The translations under genes were made by a program, and so were the position numbers. From NCBI RefSeq assembly GCF_000174415.1, contig NZ_ACJM01000002.1, positions 1 to 64,000 on the forward strand: a DNA stretch of 64,000 nt. Direction: 5' to 3'. The notes under the pieces are model-generated. The model searched no databases and had not been told where the DNA came from. It worked only from the letters and a program-made list of their open reading frames with translations. Shown here one piece after another: positions 43,376 through 52,627 of the stretch. Each line of letters starts with the position of its first letter. Position 1 is the first letter of the stretch. The DNA is from Dethiobacter alkaliphilus AHT 1. GTDB lineage: Bacteria; Bacillota; Dethiobacteria; Dethiobacterales; Dethiobacteraceae.

Positions 43376-43558
43376 GGTAATTCTCCTTCCTAACCCCTGT
43401 AGTAGAGGCAATACCAGAATAACATACAATAACCTATCTGACAAGTAGGCATGGACTTTGTGCAGGAAAATCCACATTTTAGACGAAATCTTAAAAATGC
43501 AACACAGGGGACGGTTATCAGTGCTACAAATCTTTGTCACCATAAAGGGAGAGAAACT

Positions 43559-43735
43559 ATGAAAAATACCAAACTATTGCTGCCAGGCCTGGCCGGCGGC
43601 ATTCTGTTTGCCCTGGTTTATACAATTCTATTCTACTTACAAAATCAGGAGCTAAGCTATGTCGGCTTTTTAGGTGGGTTTGTCTTTTGGCTTACTAATG
43701 CAACAATTGCGGCCTACTCGCGTCGGGACAAATAA
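43559..43735 (+). CDS. Unknown small two-helix membrane protein
   Basis: Not recognised; 58 residues with two hydrophobic segments (LLLPGLAGGILFALVYTILFYL, and VGFLGGFVFWLTNATIAAY). ATG 43559 follows AAGGGAGAGA. An in-frame ATG at 43451 would add 36 residues with no homology. It has its own terminator, supporting expression. Confidence 0.7.
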   Translation: MKNTKLLLPGLAGGILFALVYTILFYLQNQELSYVGFLGGFVFWLTNATIAAYSRRDK

Positions 43736-43769
43736 CAAATGCACCGCTTTTGGCGGTGCATTTGTCTTT
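43736..43769. terminator. Bidirectional terminator between the 43559 and 43774 genes
   Basis: CAAATGCACCGC at 43736-43747 pairs with GCGGTGCATTTG at 43753-43764, flanked by T on both strands. Confidence 0.85.
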
Positions 43770-43773
43770 GTAC

Positions 43774-44064
43774 TTATGTATACACAATCAAGGTATAGAT
43801 TATCAGAGCTACGCCCAGCCAAAATACCATGTAGCTGATGACAAAATAGACATCTTTAAGCAGACTCATAAAATTAACGGGCTGATTAGTTTTCAACCGC
43901 TTTTCGTAGCGAATCAGCATAAAGTTGATACCCAACAAAACAATAAGCAGATTTGACAACATTGTGCCCTGCAGCTCAGACAGATCCACAAATAGCAACA
44001 CAATGACAATCCCCAGAAGCGCGATGCTGTTTAATAAACGATATGTCTCTGTTGTTGTCTTCAT
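43774..44064 (-). CDS. Unknown three-helix membrane protein
   Basis: Not recognised; 96 residues with three hydrophobic stretches (LLNSIALLGIVIVLLFVDL, MLSNLLIVLLGINFMLI, YFVISYMVFWLGVALIIYTLIVY). GAGGAGG precedes the ATG at 44064. Stands alone, convergent with the 43559 gene. Confidence 0.7.
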   Translation of the reverse strand: MKTTTETYRLLNSIALLGIVIVLLFVDLSELQGTMLSNLLIVLLGINFMLIRYEKRLKTNQPVNFMSLLKDVYFVISYMVFWLGVALIIYTLIVYT

Positions 44065-44200
44065 AAAAACCTCCTCACCCTCTTTAATTTAAAATATACC
44101 ATGAAAACCCGGCAAAAACCAGACAGTACATTAGGAATAGCCTGCTATCATTTCATTAAGTTTCAGGAGAGGCACATGATAGAGCCCTTTTTTTGTAAAT

Positions 44201-44237
44201 AAAAGCAAAGCGGGGTAGCGGTCTCGCTTTGCTTTTT
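44201..44237. terminator. Terminator-like hairpin upstream of miaB
   Basis: AAAAGCAAAGCG at 44201-44212 pairs with CGCTTTGCTTTT at 44225-44236. The 44065-44447 gap otherwise contains only repeats and no gene I can support. Confidence 0.75.
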
Positions 44238-44327
44238 GGGTAAATTATATTACAATGGTAGAGATACATAAAAATGGAGTGAGCTATAAAAGATCAACGG
44301 GACTATCCCTATATACGGCAAAGAAAG

Positions 44328-44424
44328 TGTGGACAAATAAGCCTGCCTGTCCTGGCAGAGGGACCCCCTGTCCACATTGCATGGGGGTGTTGGAAATGGG
44401 ACAGCTGACCTGTCCCCTTGTCCC
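44328..44424. repeat. GGACA/TGTCC inverted repeats upstream of miaB
   Basis: TGTGGACA at 44328-44335 pairs with TGTCCACA at 44369-44376, enclosing CTGCC/GGCAG at 44343-44347 and 44354-44358. A second GGGACAG-CTGTCCC pair follows at 44398-44417. The opening GTGGACAAATAARCCTG recurs at 57912. Confidence 0.6.
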
Positions 44425-44447
44425 AAAATGGAGTGGATGTGGCTGAT

Positions 44448-45812
44448 ATGAAGAAAAAGACGTATACCATGACGGTGTTTGGTTGTCAGATGAATGAGCG
44501 CGATGCGGAGACGCTGCGTGGCTTTTTGGATGAGATTGGCTATGAGGAAGTTGATGAGGTGGAAGGCGCCGATCTGGTGATTATGAATACCTGTGCGGTG
44601 CGGCAGAAGGCGGAAGAGAAGGTGTTTGGCCGTATTGGCAGGCTTGGTGTTTTAAAAAAGGAAAATCCGGAGATGATGATTGCCGTTTGCGGCTGTATGG
44701 TGCAGCAGGAAGATGTGGCAAAAAAAATTAAGAAGAGCTATCCCTTTGTGGATTTGATTTTTGGCACCCATAATATTGCCGCTTTTCCCGAGTTGTTGCA
44801 GCGGGCCGCGGAGAGCAAAGAGACGGTGCTTGATTTATGGGATGAGGCCGGTGATGTGGTGGAAGGCCTGCCGGTAACCCGCAAAGACGGTGTGAAGGCC
44901 TGGGTAAACATTACATACGGCTGTAACAATTTTTGCTCATACTGTATTGTGCCTTATGTGCGCGGGCGGGAACGCAGCCGCAAACCTGAGGAAATTATCA
45001 ATGAAATAAAGGCTTTGGCCAAACAGGGTTTCAAAGAAGTTACGCTTTTGGGCCAGAATGTAAACTCCTACGGTAAAGACCTGGAGGAAGAAATGGACTT
45101 TGCCGATTTGCTGGTGCGGGTGGACCGGGAAACGGATATCAACCGCATCAGGTTCATGACCTCCCATCCCAGGGATTTTACGGAAAAACTGGCTAAAGTA
45201 ATGGGAGAATGTGACAGCGTCTGCGAGCATGTGCATCTGCCCATCCAGGCCGGTAGTAACCGTATTTTAAAGTTAATGAACCGGGGGTACACCAAAGAGC
45301 ATTATCTGGATCTGGTGGACATACTGCGTAAATACGCACCTGATTGTGCCCTCTCTACAGATATAATAGTGGGCTTTCCGGGAGAGACGGAAGAAGATTT
45401 TCTGGACACGCTGGACGTGGTGGACCGGGTGGGCTATGATATGGCCTTTACCTTTTTGTACTCACCCCGCAGTGGAACTCCGGCGGCGGACATGCCCCAT
45501 CAAGTGGCCAATGAGGTAAAAAAAGAGCGCTTCCAGCGTTTGCTGGAGGTTCAAAACAAACACAGCCTGCGGCATAATCAGGAAGCGGTGGGTAAGACCG
45601 TGGAAGTGCTGGTGGAAGGGCCAAGCAAAACGGATCCCGGTGTGATGACCGGTCGCACACGCAGCAGTAAAACGGTGAACTTTACGGGAGAGAACGTAAA
45701 TGCGGGTGATTTGGTAATGGTGGAGATTACCCAAGCCCGAACCTGGAGCCTTTTGGGGAGGAAAAGCGTTGAAAACAGAAACACCAATGATTCGTCAGTA
45801 TCGGGAGATTAA
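44448..45812 (+). CDS. miaB: tRNA-2-methylthio-N6-dimethylallyladenosine synthase
   Basis: Radical-SAM methylthiotransferase for A37 of tRNAs. N-terminal MTTase cysteines lie in FGCQMNE, NTCAVR and CGCM, the radical-SAM cluster in GCNNFCSYCIVPYVRGRERSR, and a TRAM domain at the C-terminus (GKTVEVLVEG ... VEITQARTWSLLG). ATG 44448 gives 454 residues; earlier in-frame starts lie in repeat sequence. The last 15 residues overlap the mutS start by 44 bases. Confidence 0.95.
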   Translation: MKKKTYTMTVFGCQMNERDAETLRGFLDEIGYEEVDEVEGADLVIMNTCAVRQKAEEKVFGRIGRLGVLKKENPEMMIAVCGCMVQQEDVAKKIKKSYPFVDLIFGTHNIAAFPELLQRAAESKETVLDLWDEAGDVVEGLPVTRKDGVKAWVNITYGCNNFCSYCIVPYVRGRERSRKPEEIINEIKALAKQGFKEVTLLGQNVNSYGKDLEEEMDFADLLVRVDRETDINRIRFMTSHPRDFTEKLAKVMGECDSVCEHVHLPIQAGSNRILKLMNRGYTKEHYLDLVDILRKYAPDCALSTDIIVGFPGETEEDFLDTLDVVDRVGYDMAFTFLYSPRSGTPAADMPHQVANEVKKERFQRLLEVQNKHSLRHNQEAVGKTVEVLVEGPSKTDPGVMTGRTRSSKTVNFTGENVNAGDLVMVEITQARTWSLLGRKSVENRNTNDSSVSGD

Positions 45813-48372
45813 AGAGCACAACCAGGACAAAATCCTGCTCTTCCGGGTGGGAGATTTCTATGAGTTGTTTTTTGATGATGCCAAAATCGGTGCCAGAGAA
45901 CTGGAAATTACCCTTACTGCCAGGGACAAAGATGTGCCGCTGGCAGGCTTTCCTTACCATGCTTTAAACACCTATCTCAGCCGCCTCATTGAACGGGGCT
46001 ATAAAGTGGCAATCTGTGAGCAGGTGGAGGACCCCAAGCAGGCCAAAGGGATTGTAAAGCGGGAAATTGTGCAGGTGATTACCCCGGGGACGGTGACCGA
46101 AACTTCCCTGTTGGATGAAAAAAGTAATAATTACCTGGTCTCTGTTTATGTGGGCAGGGGAGGCTTTGGCCTGGCTGCGGTGGATGTCTCCACCGGCCAG
46201 TTTGTCATGTCTCAGGAACGGGGCAGCCAGGCGGCACGCTTTCTGGCAGATGAACTGTGCCGGTTAAATCCCGCTGAAATTATTGTCAATGAAGGGGCAA
46301 AAGATAATCAGGTATTGACTGAAGCGATGGCCCGGCTGGGAACCCAGGTGGCAATAAACCCCTGCCGGGATAAAAACTATGCATTAAAGCAGGCTCAGGA
46401 AACATTATTGTCCCAGTTTGCCGTCCAAAACCTGGACAGCCTGGGATGTGCCGATCTATTTTTTGCCGTCTCCGCCGCCGGTGCCGCTCTTGCCTATCTG
46501 CACGATAACAGACAGGGCAATTTGTCCCATTTGCAGCAGCCGGAGGTTTATAATGCGGAAGGTTATATGGTGCTGGATGCGGCCACCAGACGCAACCTGG
46601 AGCTGACCCGTACCATCCGGGAAGAGAGAAAATACGGCTCGCTTCTCTGGGTATTGGACAAAACCCGTTCTGCGCTGGGTGGCCGGCTTTTAAAGCGCTG
46701 GCTGGAGCAGCCGCTGTTGGATAAGGCGGCCATTTGTGAGCGTCTGGATGCGGTGGAGGAGCTGGCCGGTGATTTTCTCATGCTGGACGAGCTCTCAGAG
46801 CTTTTGGATGAAGTTTATGACCTGGAGCGCCTGTTAAGCAAGGTGCACTATGAAAGCGCCAACGCCCGGGATCTGGTGGCGCTGCGCAGTACACTGGCTG
46901 TATTGCCCGCGGTGCGCGAAAAACTCCTGTCCGGTGGAGAGCGCATGCAAACGCTGGCTCGGCACCTGCCGGTGCTGGAGGATTTATCACTCTACCTTAC
47001 AGAGGCTCTTTGCGATGATCCGCCGCTGTCGGTGCGGGACGGCGGACTGGTGCGGGACAGGTTTCATCCTGATGTGGATAAGCTGCGTCATGCCTGCCGC
47101 CACGGCCGCGACTACATCTTAAGTATGGAGCAGCGGGAACGGGAGAGGACCGGGATTAAATCCCTGAAGGTGGGTTATAACAAGGTTTTTGGTTATTACA
47201 TAGAAATCACCAGAGCCAATGCCCATCTTACCCCCGATGATTATATCCGCAAGCAGACCCTGGCCAATGCGGAGCGCTATATCACTCCCGAATTAAAGGA
47301 ATATGAAGCCACGGTGCTGGGTGCGGAAGAAAAAATCTGTGCTCTGGAATATGAACTGTTTCAAGAAGTGCGCCGCAAGGTTGGCGCCAATACCATGGAA
47401 ATTCAGGAAGCGGCGGCGGCTCTGGCCCAACTGGATGTTTTCCAGTCTTTGGCCCGGGTAGCCCGGGACTACCGCTATGTGCGCCCCCAGGTGGATGATG
47501 GCGATGTGGTGGATATCCGGGAAGGACGCCACCCGGTGGTGGAACGGGTCATGCAGGACAGCATGTTCGTCCCCAACGACACCCGGCTGGACCGGGATAA
47601 CCAGCGGCTGTTGATGATTACCGGCCCCAACATGGCGGGAAAATCAACTTATATGCGCCAGACTGCCCTGATTGTGCTATTGGCACAGGTGGGGAGTTTC
47701 GTCCCGGCGGCATCGGCTAACATTGGCTTGGTTGACCGCATCTTTACCCGCATCGGTGCCGCCGATGATTTGGTTGGCGGACAAAGTACCTTTATGGTGG
47801 AGATGAGTGAAGTAGCCAATATTTTAAGCCGGGCCACAGACAAAAGCCTGGTGCTTTTAGACGAAGTGGGGAGAGGCACCAGCACCTTTGACGGCATCAG
47901 TATTGCCCGGGCGGTGGTGGAGCATCTTTACGGCAAAGTAGGAGCCCGAACGCTGTTTGCCACCCATTATCATGAACTGACGGATTTGGCCTCTGACTTG
48001 CCGGCGGTACAGAACATGGCTACCGCGGTGAAGGAAAAGGGAGAAGATATAGTCTTTTTGCATAAAGTTATTGCCGGCAGCGTGGACCACAGCTACGGCA
48101 TTCAGGTAGCCCGGCTGGCGGGCCTGCCGCAGCGGGTTATTTCGCGCTCCCGGGAAATCCTTAATTCTTTGGAATCGCCCACCCAGGCTGTGCGGGAAAC
48201 GGCGGCTGCGTCGGAGGCGGAGCAGATGCGCCTGTTTATGCCGGATCCGGAGTTAACCGGGTTGATGGATGAGGTTCAGGAAGCTGATTTAATGACCACA
48301 ACGCCGCTGGAGGCCATGCAGATGCTGTACAAATTGCAGCAGGCATTAAAGAAGGGAAATGAAGATGGGTAG
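45769..48372 (+). CDS. mutS: DNA mismatch repair protein MutS
   Basis: An 867-residue mismatch-recognition ATPase. The N-terminal domain has VGDFYELFFDDA, whose Phe-x-Glu analogue wedges at mismatches. The connector, lever and clamp regions are followed by Walker A GPNMAGKSTYMRQ, Walker B VLLDEVGRGTSTFDG and ATHYHELTDL. TTG 45769 follows GGGGAGG at good spacing. mutL overlaps by 14 bases. Confidence 0.97.
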   Translation: MKTETPMIRQYREIKEHNQDKILLFRVGDFYELFFDDAKIGARELEITLTARDKDVPLAGFPYHALNTYLSRLIERGYKVAICEQVEDPKQAKGIVKREIVQVITPGTVTETSLLDEKSNNYLVSVYVGRGGFGLAAVDVSTGQFVMSQERGSQAARFLADELCRLNPAEIIVNEGAKDNQVLTEAMARLGTQVAINPCRDKNYALKQAQETLLSQFAVQNLDSLGCADLFFAVSAAGAALAYLHDNRQGNLSHLQQPEVYNAEGYMVLDAATRRNLELTRTIREERKYGSLLWVLDKTRSALGGRLLKRWLEQPLLDKAAICERLDAVEELAGDFLMLDELSELLDEVYDLERLLSKVHYESANARDLVALRSTLAVLPAVREKLLSGGERMQTLARHLPVLEDLSLYLTEALCDDPPLSVRDGGLVRDRFHPDVDKLRHACRHGRDYILSMEQRERERTGIKSLKVGYNKVFGYYIEITRANAHLTPDDYIRKQTLANAERYITPELKEYEATVLGAEEKICALEYELFQEVRRKVGANTMEIQEAAAALAQLDVFQSLARVARDYRYVRPQVDDGDVVDIREGRHPVVERVMQDSMFVPNDTRLDRDNQRLLMITGPNMAGKSTYMRQTALIVLLAQVGSFVPAASANIGLVDRIFTRIGAADDLVGGQSTFMVEMSEVANILSRATDKSLVLLDEVGRGTSTFDGISIARAVVEHLYGKVGARTLFATHYHELTDLASDLPAVQNMATAVKEKGEDIVFLHKVIAGSVDHSYGIQVARLAGLPQRVISRSREILNSLESPTQAVRETAAASEAEQMRLFMPDPELTGLMDEVQEADLMTTTPLEAMQMLYKLQQALKKGNEDG

Positions 48373-50182
48373 GATTTTGCTCCTTGACGAAGTTACGGCC
48401 AACAAAATAGCAGCCGGGGAAGTGGTGGAAAGACCCGCGGCGGTGATAAAAGAGCTGGTGGAAAATGCGCTGGATGCCGGCGCTACCCGGATAGATATCA
48501 GTATTGCCGGCGGAGGGCTGGAGTCCATGCGGGTGGCGGATAACGGAGCCGGCATGGCGGCAGAGGACGTGCCCCTGGCCCTGCAGCGTCATGCCACCAG
48601 CAAGATTCAATGTGCCGAAGATCTGACCCGGGTAACCTCCATGGGTTTTCGCGGCGAAGCGCTGCCCAGCATTGCTGCGGTGAGCCGTTTTCGTCTGGTC
48701 AGCAGGCGGGCAGAGGATATGGCCGGTACAGAAATTGAAGTTGAGGGAGGAAAAACACTCCAGGTAACGGAAACAGGCTGCCCGGTAGGAACAGAGGTGC
48801 GGGTGGAGGACCTGTTTTTCAATACTCCGGCCCGTTTGAAATTCACCAAATCCCAGGGGGCGGAAACCGCCAGGATAACCGACACGGTACAGCGGCTGGC
48901 GCTGGCCTGGCCCAACGTTTCCTTTTCTCTTACCGTAAACGGTAAAAATACCCTGGTGACCCCCGGTAACGGCCAACTGGCCGATGCGGCGGGACAGGTC
49001 TTGGGCAGGCAGAATATGCGCCAGATGATCCCCCTGGACTGGCAGGGAGAACTATTAGCTCTGCATGGTTTTCTGGCAAAACCGGCGCTTAGCCGGGCCA
49101 ACCGCAACCTGCAGTTCTTCTTTGTCAACAAGCGGCCCATCCGCTCGCCGCTTTTAAGCGATGCGCTGCAAACCGCCTATCAGACCTTGCTGCCGCGCAA
49201 CCGCTTCCCCGCCGCCATTGTGTTTGTGGAGATGGATACCTCAGAGGTGGATGTCAATGTCCACCCCGCTAAGCGGGAAGTGCGCTTTTCCCGGGAGAGG
49301 GATATTTACCGACAGCTTTTGGCCGGAGCCAAAGCGGCGCTGCGCCAGGCCTCCCTTATTGGCGAAATGGGAACGCCGCATACCGCTGCTTTGCGTGAGA
49401 CGGCAGCTGCCACCGGCTTTTATGACCAGGCTATTGATTTCGACCGCCAGAAGAAATTGCCCCAGGATAATGTCCCTTTGGAATCTCCTTTTGCCGGCAA
49501 GCGTGAAGCGGAAGCTGTCCCTGCAGAAATCAAAGAGACCAATGAAACTGCAGAGCCTGCCGCAGCAGAAACAAATAGAGAAGCCACAGAAGATGTGCGG
49601 GAAACAACGCATAATTTTCCGCGCCTGCGCCCCATCGGGCAGTACCGGGACACCTATATTCTGGCCCAGTCCCAAACAGGTGAGCTGTATGTGGTGGACC
49701 AGCATGCCGCCCATGAACGGGTGCTCTATGACCAGCTAAAGCGTGAGCTTTCCGACGGGACTTTGCCGGTTCAGGATGTGATTCCCCAAACCTTTGAACT
49801 AGACCCCCTGACGGCGGCGGCACTGCTTAAATCTCTCAATATTTTTGCCGAGCTGGGATTAAGATTTGAAACATTTGGCAATAATATTTTTATCTTGCGC
49901 TCAATTCCTATGTTTTTCCGTCACTGCCTGAATCAGGATGACTTAACCGAGATTTTAAACAGCGCAGCAGATGCCGATAATACTCATCTCTTTGAAAAAA
50001 CACTGCAAATGATGAGCTGCAAAGGTGCGGTAAAAGCAAATCAGTCCCTTGACCCCAAAGAAATGTCTGCATTGCTAAACAATCTGGCAGAGACCAGCCA
50101 GCCCCATACCTGTCCCCATGGCCGGCCCACAGTGCTGGTTCTCACCGAACAGGCCGTGGCCAGAAATTTCCGGAGGCAGTAG
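48359..50182 (+). CDS. mutL: DNA mismatch repair protein MutL
   Basis: A 607-residue GHL ATPase. N-terminal motifs are KIAAGEVVERPAAVIKELVENALDAGA, VADNGAGM and TSKIQCAEDLTRVTSMGFRGEALPSI. A variable linker (about 330-420) is followed by the C-terminal dimerisation domain with QHAAHERVLYDQL (related to the endonuclease motif DQHAxxExxxxE) and PHGRPTVLVLTE, consistent with a nicking MutL. Confidence 0.96.
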   Translation: MKMGRILLLDEVTANKIAAGEVVERPAAVIKELVENALDAGATRIDISIAGGGLESMRVADNGAGMAAEDVPLALQRHATSKIQCAEDLTRVTSMGFRGEALPSIAAVSRFRLVSRRAEDMAGTEIEVEGGKTLQVTETGCPVGTEVRVEDLFFNTPARLKFTKSQGAETARITDTVQRLALAWPNVSFSLTVNGKNTLVTPGNGQLADAAGQVLGRQNMRQMIPLDWQGELLALHGFLAKPALSRANRNLQFFFVNKRPIRSPLLSDALQTAYQTLLPRNRFPAAIVFVEMDTSEVDVNVHPAKREVRFSRERDIYRQLLAGAKAALRQASLIGEMGTPHTAALRETAAATGFYDQAIDFDRQKKLPQDNVPLESPFAGKREAEAVPAEIKETNETAEPAAAETNREATEDVRETTHNFPRLRPIGQYRDTYILAQSQTGELYVVDQHAAHERVLYDQLKRELSDGTLPVQDVIPQTFELDPLTAAALLKSLNIFAELGLRFETFGNNIFILRSIPMFFRHCLNQDDLTEILNSAADADNTHLFEKTLQMMSCKGAVKANQSLDPKEMSALLNNLAETSQPHTCPHGRPTVLVLTEQAVARNFRRQ

Positions 50183-50184
50183 CT

Positions 50185-51117
50185 ATGGAAAAATTACTGG
50201 TTATTGTAGGCCCTACCGCTGTGGGTAAGACTGCGGTGGCAATAGAGGTGGCCAAAAAACTGGGCGGGGAAATTATTTCCGCCGATTCGGTGCAGGTTTA
50301 CCGCGGCCTTGATATCGGGGCGGCCAAACCTTCCCGGGAGGAACGGGAGGCCGTTGCCCATCATTTGCTGGATATTGTGGACCCGGCAGACAATTATACC
50401 GTCGCCGATTTTCAGGAAGATGCAAAAAAAGCAATTACAGACATCACAAACAGGGGTAAACTGCCCATCCTGGTGGGCGGCACCGGGCTGTACGTGCGGG
50501 CGGTGGTTCACGGCTTTTCTTTTAGTGAAAGCGGTATGGATGAAGAGTATCGTGCCGGTCTGCACCGGGAAGCAGAGCAGCACGGCTCCCAATATCTGCA
50601 CGGTAAGTTGGCTGCGGTGGACCCGGAGGCGGCGGAAAAGCTACATCCCAATGATCTTCGCCGTGTTATCCGGGCGTTGGAGGTCTACCGGCAAAGCAAG
50701 CGGCCCATCAGCCATCAGGTTGACAAGACTTCTGATGAACCCATCTACAATACAGTACAATTTGGCCTCACCATGCCCCGGGAACTGCTCTACCGGCGTA
50801 TTGAAAAGCGGGTTGACTCCATGCTGGATGCCGGCTTGGTGGATGAGGTCCGGAACCTTTTAAATGAGGGAGTGCCGCCTGCGGCAAAATCACTGCAAAG
50901 CCTGGGCTATAAGCAGATTGTGGCCTATCTGACAGGCCAAATTTCCCTGGAGGAAGCAATCCGACTGATAAAAAGGGACACCCGGCGCTTTGCCAAAAGG
51001 CAGTTAACCTGGTTTCGCCGGGATGAGGATTTAATCTGGTTGGATATGCATGCTTTGGGCAATTATCAAGCTGCAGCGCAAAAAATTTCGAAAAAATGGC
51101 AGGATTTACCGCAGTAA
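50185..51117 (+). CDS. miaA: tRNA dimethylallyltransferase
   Basis: A 310-residue enzyme that prenylates A37, the substrate step before MiaB. P-loop GPTAVGKTAVAI, DSVQVYRGLDIGAAKPS, LVGGTGLYVRAVVHG, and LKRDTRRFAKRQLTWFRRDED are all present. It starts two bases after mutL. Confidence 0.97.
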   Translation: MEKLLVIVGPTAVGKTAVAIEVAKKLGGEIISADSVQVYRGLDIGAAKPSREEREAVAHHLLDIVDPADNYTVADFQEDAKKAITDITNRGKLPILVGGTGLYVRAVVHGFSFSESGMDEEYRAGLHREAEQHGSQYLHGKLAAVDPEAAEKLHPNDLRRVIRALEVYRQSKRPISHQVDKTSDEPIYNTVQFGLTMPRELLYRRIEKRVDSMLDAGLVDEVRNLLNEGVPPAAKSLQSLGYKQIVAYLTGQISLEEAIRLIKRDTRRFAKRQLTWFRRDEDLIWLDMHALGNYQAAAQKISKKWQDLPQ

Positions 51118-51122
51118 AAGAG

Positions 51123-51153
51123 AATTACATAAGAGGGATCTATGTAATTTTTA
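51123..51153 (+). terminator. Hairpin with T tail between miaA and hfq
   Basis: AATTACATA at 51123-51131 pairs with TATGTAATT at 51141-51149, followed by T residues; probably a weak terminator. Confidence 0.6.
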
Positions 51154-51180
51154 TAACAAACAACATTGGAGGAGATGACA

Positions 51181-51414
51181 TTGAACAAAGGGCCTGTTAA
51201 TCTGCAGGATAATTTTCTCAATCTTGCCCGCAAAGAAGATATGATGTTAACCGTGTTTTTAGTCAACGGTTATCAGATTAAGGGGACAGTACGGAGTTTT
51301 GACAATTTCACCATTTTATTAAACGTAGACAATAAGCAGCAGTTGGTATACAAACACGCCGTTTCCACAATTATTCCGTTTCGCAACATTAACCTGAACC
51401 AGACCACTGAATAA
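51181..51414 (+). CDS. hfq: RNA chaperone Hfq
   Basis: A 77-residue Sm-like protein: [41 protein letters not shown], and KHAVSTIIP (Sm2 motif with Hfq-type KHA in place of YKHA). TTG 51181 follows GGAGGAG at six bases; the upstream TTG at 51166 lacks a site. Ends before a strong terminator. Confidence 0.96.
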   Translation: MNKGPVNLQDNFLNLARKEDMMLTVFLVNGYQIKGTVRSFDNFTILLNVDNKQQLVYKHAVSTIIPFRNINLNQTTE

Positions 51415-51441
51415 ATGCCGGCTACCGTCCGGACAGCGACG

Positions 51442-51501
51442 GGGGACAGCCCTTATTTTTCTGCCTGTAGTGCGGAGAGATAAGGACTGTCCCCTTTTTT
51501 T
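51442..51501 (+). terminator. Long-stem terminator after hfq built on the GGGGACAG repeat
   Basis: GGGGACAG plus CCTTAT (51442-51456) pairs with ATAAGG plus CTGTCCCC (51480-51494), with one mismatch, followed by an eight-T run. Confidence 0.88.
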
Positions 51502-51536
51502 TCCGGCTGATGTTTTTCGCACTTTTGGCCCTCCGG

Positions 51537-51544
51537 CATATAAT
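51537..51544 (+). promoter_or_regulatory. Possible mother-cell (sigma-E/K-type) -10 box upstream of spoVK
   Basis: CATATAAT at 51537-51544 fits sigma-E/K -10 patterns; a clear -35 could not be placed. A sporulation promoter is expected for this gene. Confidence 0.35.
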
Positions 51545-51569
51545 ATCTCTATGGGGAGGGTTGTAAGCC

Positions 51570-52568
51570 ATGAAGCAAACGGCCAAACTTCGTGTAACCT
51601 ATAGAATGGAGGACAATCAACTGCAACCAAGCCCGGAAAACGCCTCTAGAACTGAAGATGCCCTGGAAGTGGTGGCAAAGACCAGGCAAGCGGTTGACGA
51701 ACCGCATGACGTCATGGAAACTCCGCCAAATCTACAGCAATTGATAAATGAACTAAACCGGTTGGTAGGGCTGGGGAATGTAAAAGAGTTGGTGCGGGAA
51801 ATCCGTGCTTATGTGGAAATAAGCCGCAGGCGGCAAAGTTTTCAGCTGAAAAACGACGGACTGGTTTTACATATGGTCTTTAAGGGGAACCCGGGTACGG
51901 GTAAAACCACGGTGGCCCGTATACTGGGGAAAATGTTGGCGGAACTACAGGTGCTTCCCAAAGGTCATTTGGTGGAAGTGGAAAGGGCTGATCTGGTAGG
52001 AGAATTCATCGGACAGACGGCTCAGAGGACAAGGGAGCAGCTAAAAAAAGCCATGGGCGGCATCCTCTTTATTGATGAAGCTTATTCCCTGGCGCGTGGC
52101 GGCAATAAGGATTTTGGTAAAGAAGCCATTGATACCCTGGTCAAGGCCATGGAAGACAACAAAAATGACCTGATTCTCATCCTGGCAGGCTATGAGCAGG
52201 AAATGGAAAAGTTTTTACGCACCAATCCCGGGCTGCGTTCCCGCTTCCCGATTCACCTGAATTTTCCCGACTACAGCTGCAATGAGCTGCTGGATATTGC
52301 CCTGATGATGATAAAAGAGCGCCAGTACCAGCTAACCGCCGGTGCGTTGGATTATTTGCGGCGCCACCTGCAGGAACAAATAGATAAAAACACTTCCAAT
52401 TTCAGTAACGCCCGTCTGGTGCGCAATCTCATAGAACGGGCCATCCGCCGGCAGGCGCTGCGCCTGGTTGATAAAAGGATTTACGGCCGTGACGAGCTGA
52501 TGCAGATTATGCGGGAAGATTTAATGGCAACGCAAAACGAGGTAAACGTGTGGACCATGCCGGATTAG
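51570..52568 (+). CDS. spoVK: Stage V sporulation protein K (CbbX-like AAA ATPase)
   Basis: A 332-residue AAA+ ATPase with Walker A GNPGTGKTTVAR, Walker B ILFIDEAYSLARGG, and a lid region with FSNARLVRNLIERAIRRQA. It is related to CbbX, but context and length fit SpoVK, needed for spore maturation in Bacillus. ATG 51570 follows GGGGAGGG. A roughly 50-residue N-terminal extension is not conserved. Confidence 0.92.
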   Translation: MKQTAKLRVTYRMEDNQLQPSPENASRTEDALEVVAKTRQAVDEPHDVMETPPNLQQLINELNRLVGLGNVKELVREIRAYVEISRRRQSFQLKNDGLVLHMVFKGNPGTGKTTVARILGKMLAELQVLPKGHLVEVERADLVGEFIGQTAQRTREQLKKAMGGILFIDEAYSLARGGNKDFGKEAIDTLVKAMEDNKNDLILILAGYEQEMEKFLRTNPGLRSRFPIHLNFPDYSCNELLDIALMMIKERQYQLTAGALDYLRRHLQEQIDKNTSNFSNARLVRNLIERAIRRQALRLVDKRIYGRDELMQIMREDLMATQNEVNVWTMPD

Positions 52569-52627
52569 CAGGGAAGAATTGCCCCATCCTGCTCTTTTTG
52601 ATAAAATGAGCAGAAGAGAGGCAGGTT

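Noticed and set aside
43451-43558. N-terminal extension of the 43559 small membrane protein
   Set aside because: ATG 43559 has a good ribosome binding site and the extension has no recognisable features.
44255-44446. Cys-rich ORF upstream of miaB
   Set aside because: It is made of inverted-repeat sequence, has no ribosome site and no family resemblance.
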